Shown: positions 7,795 through 14,584 of the stretch, one piece after another | How the letters are laid out: each line of letters opens with the position of its first letter | How positions within the stretch are numbered: position 1 is the stretch's first letter | Assembly (NCBI GenBank): GCA_944387555.1 | Contig: CALXFH010000011.1 | Location: 1 to 45,327, forward strand | Reading direction: 5' to 3' | From: an uncultured Clostridia bacterium | Lineage (GTDB): Bacteria > Bacillota > Clostridia > TANB77 > CAG-508 | Length of the DNA stretch: 45,327 nucleotides | Notes under the pieces: model-generated | What the model was told of the DNA's origin: nothing | The model's database searches: none | What the model saw: the letters and a program-made list of their open reading frames with translations, nothing else | Position numbers and translations under genes: made by a program

Positions 7795-9451
7795 AGTATT
7801 TAGTTTAACAAAAGTAATTTTAAAAAATTCTTTTCAAAATATGGAAACTGCTAAAAGTACAAACGAAAATAAAAATAAGAAATCAATAGGTATGATTATT
7901 TTATATGTTTTTGTATTTTTATATTTAGCAGGAATTATTGGTGTATTTAGTAATGGTTTAATAAAAGAATTAATGGTAATAAATCAAGAGCAGATGTTTT
8001 TAGGATTAATCTTACTTGTAATAGCAGGTTTTGTGCTAATACAAAGTATTTTCTCAGCAATAAATGTTCTGTATTATTCTAAAGACAATGAATATATTTT
8101 ACCATTACCAATTAAACCTAGCCAAATTGTAGCTGCCAAAACTAATGTATTACTAATTACAGAGTATTTTATAGTAGCAATAATAGGTCTAATACCTTTA
8201 ACAATATATGGAATACTTACTTCTGCAAGTATTTTATATTATATTTCTATGTTAATAGTATTAGTAACATTTCCAATTATACCAGTATTAATATCAAGTT
8301 TACTTGTATTAATTGTTATGAGTTTTGCTAAGTTTACTAAAAATAGAAATAGATTTCAATTAATTGCAACATTATTTATATTAATTGTTGTGTTTGCTTT
8401 ATCTTTTACTATGAATGATAGTACAACAACACCAGAACAAATGGCACAAATGGTTATTAAAGCAAATGGAATGGTTGAAATGCTAAGAAATGCTTTCCCT
8501 ACATTAGGTATGGCAATAGATAGTTTAACAAATGTAAGTTTAGGAAACCAAATATTAAACCTAGCTTTATTAGTTATTACTACAGCAGTTATTTATTTTG
8601 TTTATATATTAATTGGACAAAAGCTTTATTTAAAAGGTGCAGTTGGAAATTTAGCTAGTGGAAAGAAAACTAAAAAGAAATTAAATGAAGAAAAAGCTTT
8701 TAGAAAAAGCTCACTTTCTAAAACTTATATAGGAAAAGAATTTAAAACTTTACTTAGAAACCCAATATTTTTTGTGCAATGTGTACTTCCTGCAATTATT
8801 TTCCCAATATTAATAATTGGACTAACAATTATGGGAATGAAGGGTGAACAAAATGGAGTAGAGATGGATATTGCATCTATGATAACTAATAAAACTTCTA
8901 TTTATTTAGGTATAGGAGTACTATGCGCAATACAGTTTTTCTTAATGTTTATATATATTTCAGCAACTGCAGTATCTAGAGATGGACAAAATGCAGTGTT
9001 TATGAAATACATACCAGTACCACTTATGAAGCAAATAGATTATAAAGTTTTTCCAAATATCGTTATGACTACTTTTATGAGTATTATTACAATTGTGATA
9101 GTAGAGTATTTATTTAGATTACCTATTATATATTTATTATTAATAACTATTGCATCAATTATAATGGGAATACTTCAAAGTTATATTTCTATTATTGTTG
9201 ATTTAAGAAAACCAAAATTAGAGTGGAGTTCTGAATATGCAGTTGTTAAACAAAATATGAACTTAATTTGGCCAGTATTACTTGGACTATTAAATATTAC
9301 AGTACTAATAGTTCTTACAGTAGTTATAGGAAATCTTATTAATAGTTATATTTTTATAGCTCTTATTGCAATTGTATATGCACTTTTAACAATAGCAACT
9401 AGAAACTATATAAAGAACAATACAAATAAATTATTCCAAAAGATTTACTAA
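7784..9451 (+). CDS. ABC-2 type transporter permease
   Basis: 555-residue integral membrane protein with about 12 hydrophobic segments arranged in two halves, separated by a basic cytoplasmic loop near residues 285-320 (GKKTKKKLNEEK). It has the general pattern of large Firmicute ABC-2 exporters (for example a conserved SKDNEYILPLPIKPSQI stretch near residue 103). It is the channel partner of the ATPase encoded immediately upstream and overlaps it by 11 bp, so the two are translationally coupled. Substrate unknown. A terminator follows at 9498. Confidence 0.85.
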   Translation: MKSKVFSLTKVILKNSFQNMETAKSTNENKNKKSIGMIILYVFVFLYLAGIIGVFSNGLIKELMVINQEQMFLGLILLVIAGFVLIQSIFSAINVLYYSKDNEYILPLPIKPSQIVAAKTNVLLITEYFIVAIIGLIPLTIYGILTSASILYYISMLIVLVTFPIIPVLISSLLVLIVMSFAKFTKNRNRFQLIATLFILIVVFALSFTMNDSTTTPEQMAQMVIKANGMVEMLRNAFPTLGMAIDSLTNVSLGNQILNLALLVITTAVIYFVYILIGQKLYLKGAVGNLASGKKTKKKLNEEKAFRKSSLSKTYIGKEFKTLLRNPIFFVQCVLPAIIFPILIIGLTIMGMKGEQNGVEMDIASMITNKTSIYLGIGVLCAIQFFLMFIYISATAVSRDGQNAVFMKYIPVPLMKQIDYKVFPNIVMTTFMSIITIVIVEYLFRLPIIYLLLITIASIIMGILQSYISIIVDLRKPKLEWSSEYAVVKQNMNLIWPVLLGLLNITVLIVLTVVIGNLINSYIFIALIAIVYALLTIATRNYIKNNTNKLFQKIY

Positions 9452-9497
9452 ATAAGGAAAAAAGAAAAATAAAAAGAAATAGAAAGAAAATAAAATT

Positions 9498-9522
9498 AAA
9501 GAGGCAAGCATGCTTCTTTTTT
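9498..9522 (+). terminator. Terminator of the ABC exporter operon
   Basis: 9-bp stem with one G-U (9498-9506 with 9511-9519), AGCA loop and a T6 run. Confidence 0.85.
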
Positions 9523-9533
9523 GTAATAAAAAT

Positions 9534-9562
9534 TTGACATAAGGAAAAGAAAATGGTATAAT
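9534..9562 (+). promoter_or_regulatory. Promoter of candidate antitoxin RNA
   Basis: Perfect TTGACA (9534-9539), 17-bp spacer, perfect TATAAT (9557-9562), preceded by TGG. Predicted transcript start near 9569. No gene of useful length follows in this direction, which points to an RNA product. Confidence 0.8.
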
Positions 9563-9590
9563 TTGATTAGTCATAAGGAATAATTATGAT

Positions 9591-9630
9591 TAAGAAAAAT
9601 AAAATAAAAAGGTAAGGACTAAGCCTTACC
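9591..9630 (-). terminator. Terminator of the toxin mRNA (minus strand)
   Basis: Perfect 7-bp stem GGTAAGG/CCTTACC (9611-9617 with 9624-9630); on the minus strand it is followed by a T-rich run (complement of 9591-9610), so it terminates leftward transcription. Confidence 0.7.
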
Positions 9631-9642
9631 AGTGGTTTTTGG

Positions 9643-9683
9643 AAAATTGCAGTCACTTTTTACAGGGATGACCGCAATTTTTT
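9643..9683 (+). terminator. Terminator of the antitoxin RNA
   Basis: Stem AAAATTGC..GTCA (9643-9655) with TGAC.GCAATTTT (9669-9681), one mismatch, followed by a T6 run ending at 9683. Confidence 0.75.
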
Positions 9684-9698
9684 CTTTGCTAATAATTA

Positions 9699-9791
9699 TT
9701 ATGTAATTAAACATTTGGCAAAGTCCGAACTAAAAGTCCGAAGGCAAAGAACAAAAATGCTAATACCTAAGAAGAATAAAAAGATGCCCAC
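9699..9791 (-). CDS. Candidate type I toxin, 30-residue membrane peptide
   Basis: GTG start at 9791-9789 with AAGGAGG at 9806-9800, spacer 8. The peptide begins MGIFLFFLGISIFVLCLR, a single hydrophobic segment of about 16 residues, then a short polar tail with Ser, Asp, Lys and Cys. This is the make-up of holin-like/TxpA-type toxins that depolarise the membrane; I cannot assign it to a named family. An in-frame GTG at 9800 would add three residues but overlaps the ribosome site. Promoter, folded leader, terminator and convergent antisense RNA all fit a type I toxin. The much longer open frame up to 10046 lies upstream of the promoter and is not expressed as such. Confidence 0.6.
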   Translation of the reverse strand: MGIFLFFLGISIFVLCLRTFSSDFAKCLIT

Positions 9792-9793
9792 AT

Positions 9794-9908
9794 CACTCAC
9801 CTCCTTCGAAGTATTTGCAACTATGTAGTTGCATTGTAGAAATAAAGAATATAATTCTTTACTTCTTAATACAACTATGTTGTCTAGGTGAGTGTTTCCA
9901 AAACCGAT
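9794..9908 (-). promoter_or_regulatory. Structured 5' leader of the toxin mRNA, sequesters its ribosome site
   Basis: On the - strand transcript starting near 9908, the segment at 9894-9886 (CACTCACCT in the RNA) is the exact complement of 9802-9794 (AGGTGAGTG), which overlaps the GGAGG ribosome site of the toxin. Between them lie three more hairpins: ACAAC/GTTGT (9871-9883), a 7-bp stem at 9844-9860 and a perfect 8-bp stem TGCAACTA/TAGTTGCA (9816-9833). Self-sequestration of the ribosome site is a known way to keep full-length type I toxin mRNAs silent. Confidence 0.65.
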
Positions 9909-9914
9909 AAATGT

Positions 9915-9943
9915 ATTATATAAGAAAATAAGATTGATGTCAA
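9915..9943 (-). promoter_or_regulatory. Promoter of the toxin mRNA
   Basis: On the minus strand: TTGACA (9943-9938), 17-bp spacer, TATAAT (9920-9915), all consensus. Predicted transcript about 300 nt, ending at the minus-strand terminator near 9600. Confidence 0.8.
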
Positions 9944-10176
9944 TATAAAAATAAATTATTTGGTAAAATGTAATTAGCAGGTGATTAGTAAATAAAATGT
10001 AACCAAGTAGAGGGAAAAAATTATTTTTGATAATTTTCTTCTTCAAATACTTTTATACTTATTTTTGCTCTAGAACCCTTAGATACTTTTGCTTTACTTT
10101 TTATTATTTTTAATTTTCTTTCCGCGAAAAATGTCGAAAATTGCGATGAAAAGTTTGGAAAAATGTGTAAAAAAGG

Positions 10177-10205
10177 TTTACATATTTTAAAATTTGCAGT
10201 ATAAT
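10177..10205 (+). promoter_or_regulatory. Promoter-like sequence without a following gene
   Basis: TTTACA at 10177-10182, 17-bp spacer, TATAAT at 10200-10205. The next gene (cca) is 460 bp away and has its own promoter after a terminator. Confidence 0.5.
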
Positions 10206-10211
10206 AAAAAG

Positions 10212-10613
10212 GTATTCTATTTAATCCAAAAGGCTTTCTAATTTTTAAATTCTTTAACTTTTTTTGGAAATTTTGGAAAAATTCGAGATTTAAATTTTCA
10301 CACAGAATAAAAATAAATATGAATAAAATGAATCGGAAAAATTTTAGATTAAAATATTAAAATAGTAAGAAATAAATTAAAAATAAAATCGAACGGAACA
10401 GTACAATTATTAGTAAATGAGATTATACAAAAGAGTAGTATTAAAATTATCTCCTTTCTAAGCAATATTTACGAAAAAATAAGACTAAAATAAGATTAAG
10501 AATAAATATAGAAAAATAAAAAATAGAAAATTAAAAAAGAAAGTCTTTGGCTAAATAGAATATAAAATATTATTAAATATATAAAATTGTAATCCAAGTA
10601 TTTGGATTTTTTT
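10212..10613 (+). ncRNA. Possible untranslated transcript between a promoter and a terminator
   Basis: The interval from the promoter at 10177 to the terminator at 10591 (about 400 nt) has no open frame of interest on the + strand and is A-rich and almost GC-free. It could be a small RNA, a decayed gene or plain spacer. I recognise no known RNA family. Confidence 0.2.
10591..10613 (+). terminator. Intrinsic terminator upstream of cca
   Basis: Stem AATCCAA/TTGGATT (10591-10597 with 10602-10608), 4-base loop, T7 run. Confidence 0.75.
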
Positions 10614-10614
10614 A

Positions 10615-10643
10615 TTGAAAAAATTAATTGGATTTAATATAAT
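10615..10643 (+). promoter_or_regulatory. Promoter of cca
   Basis: TTGAAA at 10615-10620, 17-bp spacer, TATAAT at 10638-10643; the ribosome site TAGGAG and the ATG at 10668 follow. Confidence 0.75.
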
Positions 10644-10667
10644 TATAAAAAAGTTTAGGAGAATAAT

Positions 10668-11897
10668 ATGGAAATAAAAGAAATAGCTGAAAAAATATAT
10701 GATAGTGGTGGAAGACTTTATTTAGTAGGTGGAGCAGTACGAGATAAAATGCTTGGAAGAAAAAATTATGATGAAGATTATTGTGTAGTAGGTCTAGATA
10801 GTTCTGAATTTAAAGGTCTTTTTCCTGAAGCTAAATTAGATGGAAAATCATTTCCAGTGTATAGAATGAATGGATGTGAATTTGCACTAGCTAGAAAAGA
10901 GAAAAAAGTAGGAGTAGGTCATAAAGAATTTGAAGTTTTATCTAATTCTTCTATTACTTTAAAAGAAGATTTGGAAAGAAGAGATATAACAATAAATGCA
11001 ATGGCAGAAGATGTTTTAAGTGGAGAAATATTTGATTACTTTGGCGGAAAAGAAGATTTAGAAACAGGGGTAATTAGAGCTATAAGTTCGCATTTTTCTG
11101 AAGATCCTTTAAGAGTATATAGAGTTGCAAGATTTAGTTCTGTTTTAGGATTTAGTGTAGATAAAGAAACAATTAAAATGATGAATAGTTTAAAACCAGA
11201 ACTTATATATTTATCTAAAGAAAGAGTATTTGAAGAATTAAAAAAAGCTTTGTCAAGTAATGAACCATCAATATTTTTTAATGTGCTAAGAGAGGCTGAT
11301 GTTTTAGATGTACATTTTAAACCAATATATAAGCTAATAGGAGCATTGCAACCTAAGGAGTATCATCCAGAAGGTGATGCATATAATCATACAATGATTT
11401 GTTTAGATAAATCATGTGAGTATACATCTGATTTAAAGATACGTTTTAGTGTATTAGTACATGATTTAGGAAAAGGAGAAACACCAAAAGAAGAATACCC
11501 ACATCATTATGGACATGAAGAAAGAGGAGTAGAAATAGTTAAGAAATTTTCTAATGATTTGGGTGTGCCTAATGCTTGGAGAAAATGTGGAATGGTTGCT
11601 TGCCAAGAACATATGAGAGGTGGAATATTTAATAGAATGAAACCTTCTAAAAAAGTAGATTTTATAGAAAGAGTAGATAAATCATATTTAGGTTTAGAAG
11701 GTCTTCAAATAGTAGTAAATTGTGATAAAGGTGGAAGAGCAGAAGGCGATATAGATTTCTTATCTATAGGCAAAAAATGTTTAGAGTCTGTAACAGCATC
11801 TATGGTTTCTAAAAAATATAATTTAAAACCAGGAATAGCTTTAGGAAAAAAACTAAGAGAAGAAAGAATTTCGTGGATGAAGAATTTGACAAAATAG
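10668..11897 (+). CDS. cca: CCA-adding tRNA nucleotidyltransferase with HD domain
   Basis: 409-residue class II nucleotidyltransferase that adds or repairs the 3' CCA of tRNA. The catalytic head shows LVGGAVRDKMLGR, the metal-binding D-x-D in NYDEDY, ERRDITINAMA and EDPLRVYRVARF. The C-terminal half carries an HD phosphohydrolase motif (VHDLGKG, HHYGHEERG). The spacing, the ALARKEKKVGVGHKEF stretch and the HD domain resemble the E. coli-type enzyme more than the common Firmicute form, so an origin by transfer is possible. Ribosome site TAGGAG. Not in an obvious operon; metK follows with its own promoter. Confidence 0.93.
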   Translation: MEIKEIAEKIYDSGGRLYLVGGAVRDKMLGRKNYDEDYCVVGLDSSEFKGLFPEAKLDGKSFPVYRMNGCEFALARKEKKVGVGHKEFEVLSNSSITLKEDLERRDITINAMAEDVLSGEIFDYFGGKEDLETGVIRAISSHFSEDPLRVYRVARFSSVLGFSVDKETIKMMNSLKPELIYLSKERVFEELKKALSSNEPSIFFNVLREADVLDVHFKPIYKLIGALQPKEYHPEGDAYNHTMICLDKSCEYTSDLKIRFSVLVHDLGKGETPKEEYPHHYGHEERGVEIVKKFSNDLGVPNAWRKCGMVACQEHMRGGIFNRMKPSKKVDFIERVDKSYLGLEGLQIVVNCDKGGRAEGDIDFLSIGKKCLESVTASMVSKKYNLKPGIALGKKLREERISWMKNLTK

Positions 11898-11914
11898 CTA
11901 AATGATGGCATAAT
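11886..11914 (+). promoter_or_regulatory. Promoter of metK, overlapping the end of cca
   Basis: TTGACA at 11886-11891 (inside the last cca codons), 17-bp spacer, CATAAT at 11909-11914. The leader is only about 30 nt, so there is no room for a SAM riboswitch. Confidence 0.75.
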
Positions 11915-11949
11915 AGATAACGTTAGAAATGTAGAAAGAAGGGTATTTT

Positions 11950-13059
11950 ATGAATAAATATTATTTTACATCAGAAAGTGTAACAGAAGGACATCCAGAT
12001 AAATTATGTGATTATATTTCTGATAGTATATTAGATAGTTATTTAGAATTAGATAAAAATGCAAGAGTAGCAGTAGAAACATTTGCATCAGAAAATAAAA
12101 TAACAATAGCAGGGCAAGTAACAGCAAATGGAGAAGTAGATATAGAAAAATTAGTAAGAGAAAAAATTAAAGAAATTGGTTATGATAATGAAAAAACCGA
12201 TATTGATTATAGAACTTGCAAAATAGATATAAATATAACAAAACAAAGTCCTGATATAGCATTAGGAGTAGATGTAGGAGGAGCAGGAGACCAAGGAATA
12301 ATGTTTGGTTATGCATGCTCAGATACAGAAGAATACATGCCATATGCAATATCTATGGCACATAAATTAGCTAAAAGATTAACAGATGTAAGAAAAGAAG
12401 GAATTTTAGATTATTTAAGACCAGATGGGAAGACACAAGTAACAGTAGAATATGAAGAAGATACACCAAAAAGAATAGAAACAATATTAATATCTACTCA
12501 GCATTTAGAAGAAGTAACGCAAGAAAAATTAAGAGAAGATATAATAAGAGAAGTAGTAGATAATGTTGTTCCAAAAAATATGATAGATGAAAATACAAAA
12601 ATATATGTAAATCCAACAGGAAGATTTGTAATAGGAGGACCTTTAGGAGATACTGGATTAACTGGAAGAAAGATAATAGTAGATACATATGGAGGATACG
12701 CTCGTCATGGAGGAGGATGTTTTTCAGGAAAAGATCCAAGCAAAGTAGATAGAAGCGCTGCATATATGCTTCGTCATATTGCAAAAAATCTTGTTGCAAA
12801 TGGTTATTGTAAAAAATGTGAAATACAAATATCATATGCAATAGGAATGAAAGAACCATTATCTATTTATATTAATACATTTGGAACAGGAATAAAGAAA
12901 GAAGAAGAATTAGTAGAGTTAGTAAAAGAAAAATTTGACTTAACACCAGATGGAATTATAAAATATTTAGACTTAAAAAGACCAATATATGAAAAAACAA
13001 CAAATTATGGACATTTTGGTAAAAAAGACTTACCATGGGAAAAAATTATAAAGATGTAA
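11950..13059 (+). CDS. metK: S-adenosylmethionine synthase
   Basis: Makes S-adenosylmethionine from methionine and ATP. Signatures: [52 protein letters not shown], and the phosphate loop [19 protein letters not shown]. In most enzymes that loop is GGGAFSGKD; here Ala is Cys. At 369 residues it is about 20-30 shorter than the usual 390-400, with no gap in the catalytic motifs, so the trimming is in surface loops and the C terminus. Ribosome site AAGAAGGG. Expressed alone. Confidence 0.96.
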   Translation: MNKYYFTSESVTEGHPDKLCDYISDSILDSYLELDKNARVAVETFASENKITIAGQVTANGEVDIEKLVREKIKEIGYDNEKTDIDYRTCKIDINITKQSPDIALGVDVGGAGDQGIMFGYACSDTEEYMPYAISMAHKLAKRLTDVRKEGILDYLRPDGKTQVTVEYEEDTPKRIETILISTQHLEEVTQEKLREDIIREVVDNVVPKNMIDENTKIYVNPTGRFVIGGPLGDTGLTGRKIIVDTYGGYARHGGGCFSGKDPSKVDRSAAYMLRHIAKNLVANGYCKKCEIQISYAIGMKEPLSIYINTFGTGIKKEEELVELVKEKFDLTPDGIIKYLDLKRPIYEKTTNYGHFGKKDLPWEKIIKM

Positions 13060-13126
13060 AAATAATAAAAAATAAATTAATAAATAATAAATAATAAATA
13101 AGTTGTAACGAATAAGCTATGATAAA

Positions 13127-13155
13127 TTGACAGTAGAGCATTTTAGTGATAATAT
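13127..13155 (+). promoter_or_regulatory. Promoter of the first unknown paralogue
   Basis: TTGACA at 13127-13132, 17-bp spacer, TAATAT at 13150-13155. The 60 bp before it (13060-13110) is simple AATAAT-rich sequence. Confidence 0.7.
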
Positions 13156-13180
13156 ATAAATACATATTATTTTTGGAAAG

Positions 13181-13223
13181 AGGAGAATTATGAAAAAGAT
13201 TAATATCATTTAATGTATCTCCT
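13181..13223 (+). promoter_or_regulatory. Leader with a 7-codon ORF enclosed in a stem
   Basis: AGAGGAG precedes ATG 13190, which opens a seven-residue ORF MKKINII ending at 13213. The ribosome site AGGAGA (13181-13186) is complementary to TCTCCT (13218-13223) just past the stop, so the mini-ORF sits in a loop and its own translation would open the stem. This could be a leader peptide controlling the gene at 13263; no regulator is evident. Confidence 0.35.
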
Positions 13224-13262
13224 TGAAAGAAGTTCTGTAAAAGTAGTTGAATGGAGGCTAAA

Positions 13263-13688
13263 ATGTTGCAGAACGAAATTGCTAGAAAATGTGCAGAAGA
13301 TATTCTTAAGAATGATAAAAAGTCACGAGTACGGAATGTAATGTGGATTTTACAACTGTTTTTGGGACAAGTAAGAACAAAGGAGGAATATCAAGCTCTA
13401 GTAAGTGTTAGAGATTTCCCTAATTATATTTGGGGCAAAGAAGCTGTAGATAGAATCGTTAGAGGACTTTTAACAAAAGCTTCTGTTAGAAATCAAATTA
13501 TTGATTTCTATAAGAATGGCGGGTATTCCAAACTTAGAGAAGAGCTTATAAAAACAAGTTATGAAACAGATATACCAATTTGGCTAGTTGTGCATAACAA
13601 AGCTCTTGAGAAAAACAAAGTTTATCCACTGATTTGTAGTATAGACAATCACTATAATTGCATTGTTCTAGTTATTAATGAGATTTAA
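13263..13688 (+). CDS. Protein of unrecognised family, paralogue 1
   Basis: 141 residues, no signal peptide or membrane segment; I do not recognise the family. Two regions stand out: an alpha-helical N-terminal half (RNVMWILQLFLGQV) and a C-terminal half with FYKNGGYSKLREELIK, DIPIWLVV and the terminal beta-like CIVLVINEI. The same features occur in the next gene (13924), and the first codons of the two are nearly identical in DNA (GCAGAA.GAAATT.CTAG), so they are diverged tandem duplicates. Start ATG 13263 has GGAGG at 13253-13257. Coding sequence is less AT-rich than neighbours, which suggests acquisition. It has its own promoter, leader and terminator. Confidence 0.75.
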   Translation: MLQNEIARKCAEDILKNDKKSRVRNVMWILQLFLGQVRTKEEYQALVSVRDFPNYIWGKEAVDRIVRGLLTKASVRNQIIDFYKNGGYSKLREELIKTSYETDIPIWLVVHNKALEKNKVYPLICSIDNHYNCIVLVINEI

Positions 13689-13697
13689 ATCTCAAAA

Positions 13698-13740
13698 AAA
13701 TAGAAGAATCTAGATTAATTTTTAGGTTCTTCTATTTTTG
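13698..13740 (+). terminator. Terminator after unknown paralogue 1
   Basis: 15-bp stem with one G-U (13698-13712 with 13723-13737) and a short T run. Confidence 0.9.
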
Positions 13741-13786
13741 TTCACAAAAAATTTACAAAAAATGGGAGAAATAACAGGTAAAACCT

Positions 13787-13816
13787 TTGACTTTATTATT
13801 ATAGAAGTGATATAAT
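13787..13816 (+). promoter_or_regulatory. Promoter of the second unknown paralogue
   Basis: TTGACT at 13787-13792, 18-bp spacer, TATAAT at 13811-13816. Predicted start near 13823, giving a 100-nt leader. Confidence 0.7.
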
Positions 13817-13822
13817 TAATTA

Positions 13823-13923
13823 CGCACTTATTGTAGAATGAGGCTAGGATAAAGAGGATGTATCCTTTTTTGAAAGCCTCGCAAAAGGTGCTATTCTGCA
13901 AAACGAGACATTTGGAGGTCTAA
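13823..13923 (+). promoter_or_regulatory. Folded leader RNA with crossing stems and terminator-like hairpin
   Basis: Complementary pairs: GCACTT (13824-13829) with AGGTGC (13886-13891); GTAGAAT (13833-13839) with ATTCTGC (13893-13899); GAGGCT (13840-13845) with AGCCTC (13875-13880); AGGAT (13846-13850) with ATCCT (13862-13866) followed by T6. The first two pairs cross, so they form a pseudoknot or exclude each other; the last resembles an attenuator. The ribosome site GGAGG follows at 13914. This has the look of a cis-regulatory RNA, and I match it to no known riboswitch class. Confidence 0.5.
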
Positions 13924-14475
13924 ATGGAGCAGAATGAAATTACTAGTGAATTGATGGAAGGATTTGAGGATGTAGGTTCTTCTACTCCAAAAGTTGAGCC
14001 TGATGAAGTAGGAAGGCTTATTAATGAAAGGTATCCTTGGCAATTAAATGACACCGAAAGACTGTATGATGGTGGTAAGCTTACGGCATCACTTGAAACA
14101 GAAGAAAAGGTCAAATTAACTGAAAGAGATAGCTTTCTATGTTGGCTTGCTGACAGACCACAAAGGCTTTATGATGGTAAATCTTTGGTAGACTTTATAT
14201 CAATAATTGATTCATATTCTACAATAAATAATTTATGGAAACTTTTAAAAGAGTTCTATGAAGATGGAGAATATGAAGAAATTACAAAGGAACTAATGAA
14301 GCACGAAGATCGTGCAACTGAAATTCCTTTGATTATTGTTGTTGAAAGTCAAGAAGATGAAAGACCAGTCCATAGCGAAGTCCGAGAGGTTTGGTTTGAC
14401 AAGCTAAACAAGAAAAAATCCGTCATTGTACTAGTAATTGACAAAAGCAAGATTTTGTCAATGGAACAAGAGTAA
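13924..14475 (+). CDS. Protein of unrecognised family, paralogue 2
   Basis: 183 residues, soluble and acidic. The C-terminal two thirds align by eye with the protein at 13263 (EFYEDGEYEEITKELMK against FYKNGGYSKLREELIK; EIPLIIVV against DIPIWLVV; SVIVLVID against CIVLVIN). This copy has an extra internal segment that seems to be repeated: NDTERLYDGGKL (about residue 40) and RPQRLYDGKSL (about residue 76). Function unknown. Ribosome site GGAGG 6 bases before ATG 13924. Single-gene unit with its own promoter, folded leader and strong terminator; base composition differs from the chromosomal background. Confidence 0.75.
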   Translation: MEQNEITSELMEGFEDVGSSTPKVEPDEVGRLINERYPWQLNDTERLYDGGKLTASLETEEKVKLTERDSFLCWLADRPQRLYDGKSLVDFISIIDSYSTINNLWKLLKEFYEDGEYEEITKELMKHEDRATEIPLIIVVESQEDERPVHSEVREVWFDKLNKKKSVIVLVIDKSKILSMEQE

Positions 14476-14507
14476 TTGTTCTAAACTTAAGATTGCTTTA
14501 GGCACAA

Positions 14508-14550
14508 AGTTAAAACCCAAGCATATTGCTTGGGTTTTAACTAATCCTTT
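14508..14550 (+). terminator. Terminator after unknown paralogue 2
   Basis: Perfect 16-bp stem (14508-14523 with 14527-14542) with a TAT loop, then CCTTTTT. It lies between two convergent genes and may serve both. Confidence 0.85.
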
Positions 14551-14553
14551 TTA

Positions 14554-14582
14554 CTGTTTTTTGGGACGGGGTCAAAAAACAG
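14554..14582. repeat. Inverted repeat with GC-rich loop at the end of the DUF1064 gene
   Basis: CTGTTTTTTG (14554-14563) is complementary to CAAAAAACAG (14573-14582); the loop GGACGGGGT allows a further GAC/GTC pairing. The G-rich loop is foreign to this AT-rich DNA and sits directly at the stop codon of the minus-strand gene. It may be a transposon- or phage-derived end or a terminator; origin unresolved. Confidence 0.5.
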
Positions 14583-14584
14583 CA

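Larger units (their letters stand above)
9569..9683 (+). ncRNA. Candidate antisense antitoxin RNA of a type I toxin-antitoxin locus
   Basis: About 115 nt between a perfect consensus promoter and an intrinsic terminator (9643-9683). It is transcribed toward the toxin mRNA and shares about 80 bp (roughly 9600-9683) with the predicted 3' end of that mRNA, the tail-to-tail arrangement known from txpA/RatA and bsrG/SR4 of Bacillus. Pairing there would be expected to trigger RNase III cleavage or block the toxin message. It contains the hairpin at 9611-9630 and a nine-codon ORF (ATG 9586) that is probably incidental. Existence of the RNA is inferred from sequence signals only. Confidence 0.6.

Noticed and set aside
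9586..9615. Nine-codon ORF MIKKNKIKR in the antitoxin RNA
   Set aside because: AAGGA upstream makes it translatable in principle, but its composition follows the A-rich sequence and it overlaps the minus-strand terminator; probably incidental.
9699..10046. 115-codon open frame on the minus strand
   Set aside because: Its first 80 codons lie upstream of, or across, a consensus minus-strand promoter and the hairpin leader; only the last 30 codons have a proper ribosome site, so I annotate those alone.
10021..10200. Minus-strand frame ending KISIKVFEEENYQK that looks partly coding
   Set aside because: No start codon or ribosome site was found and the upstream part is low-complexity; at most a decayed gene end, too weak to list.
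13060..13110. AATAAT-like simple repeats
   Set aside because: Short and imperfect, as expected in intergenic DNA of this AT content; not a CRISPR or origin array.
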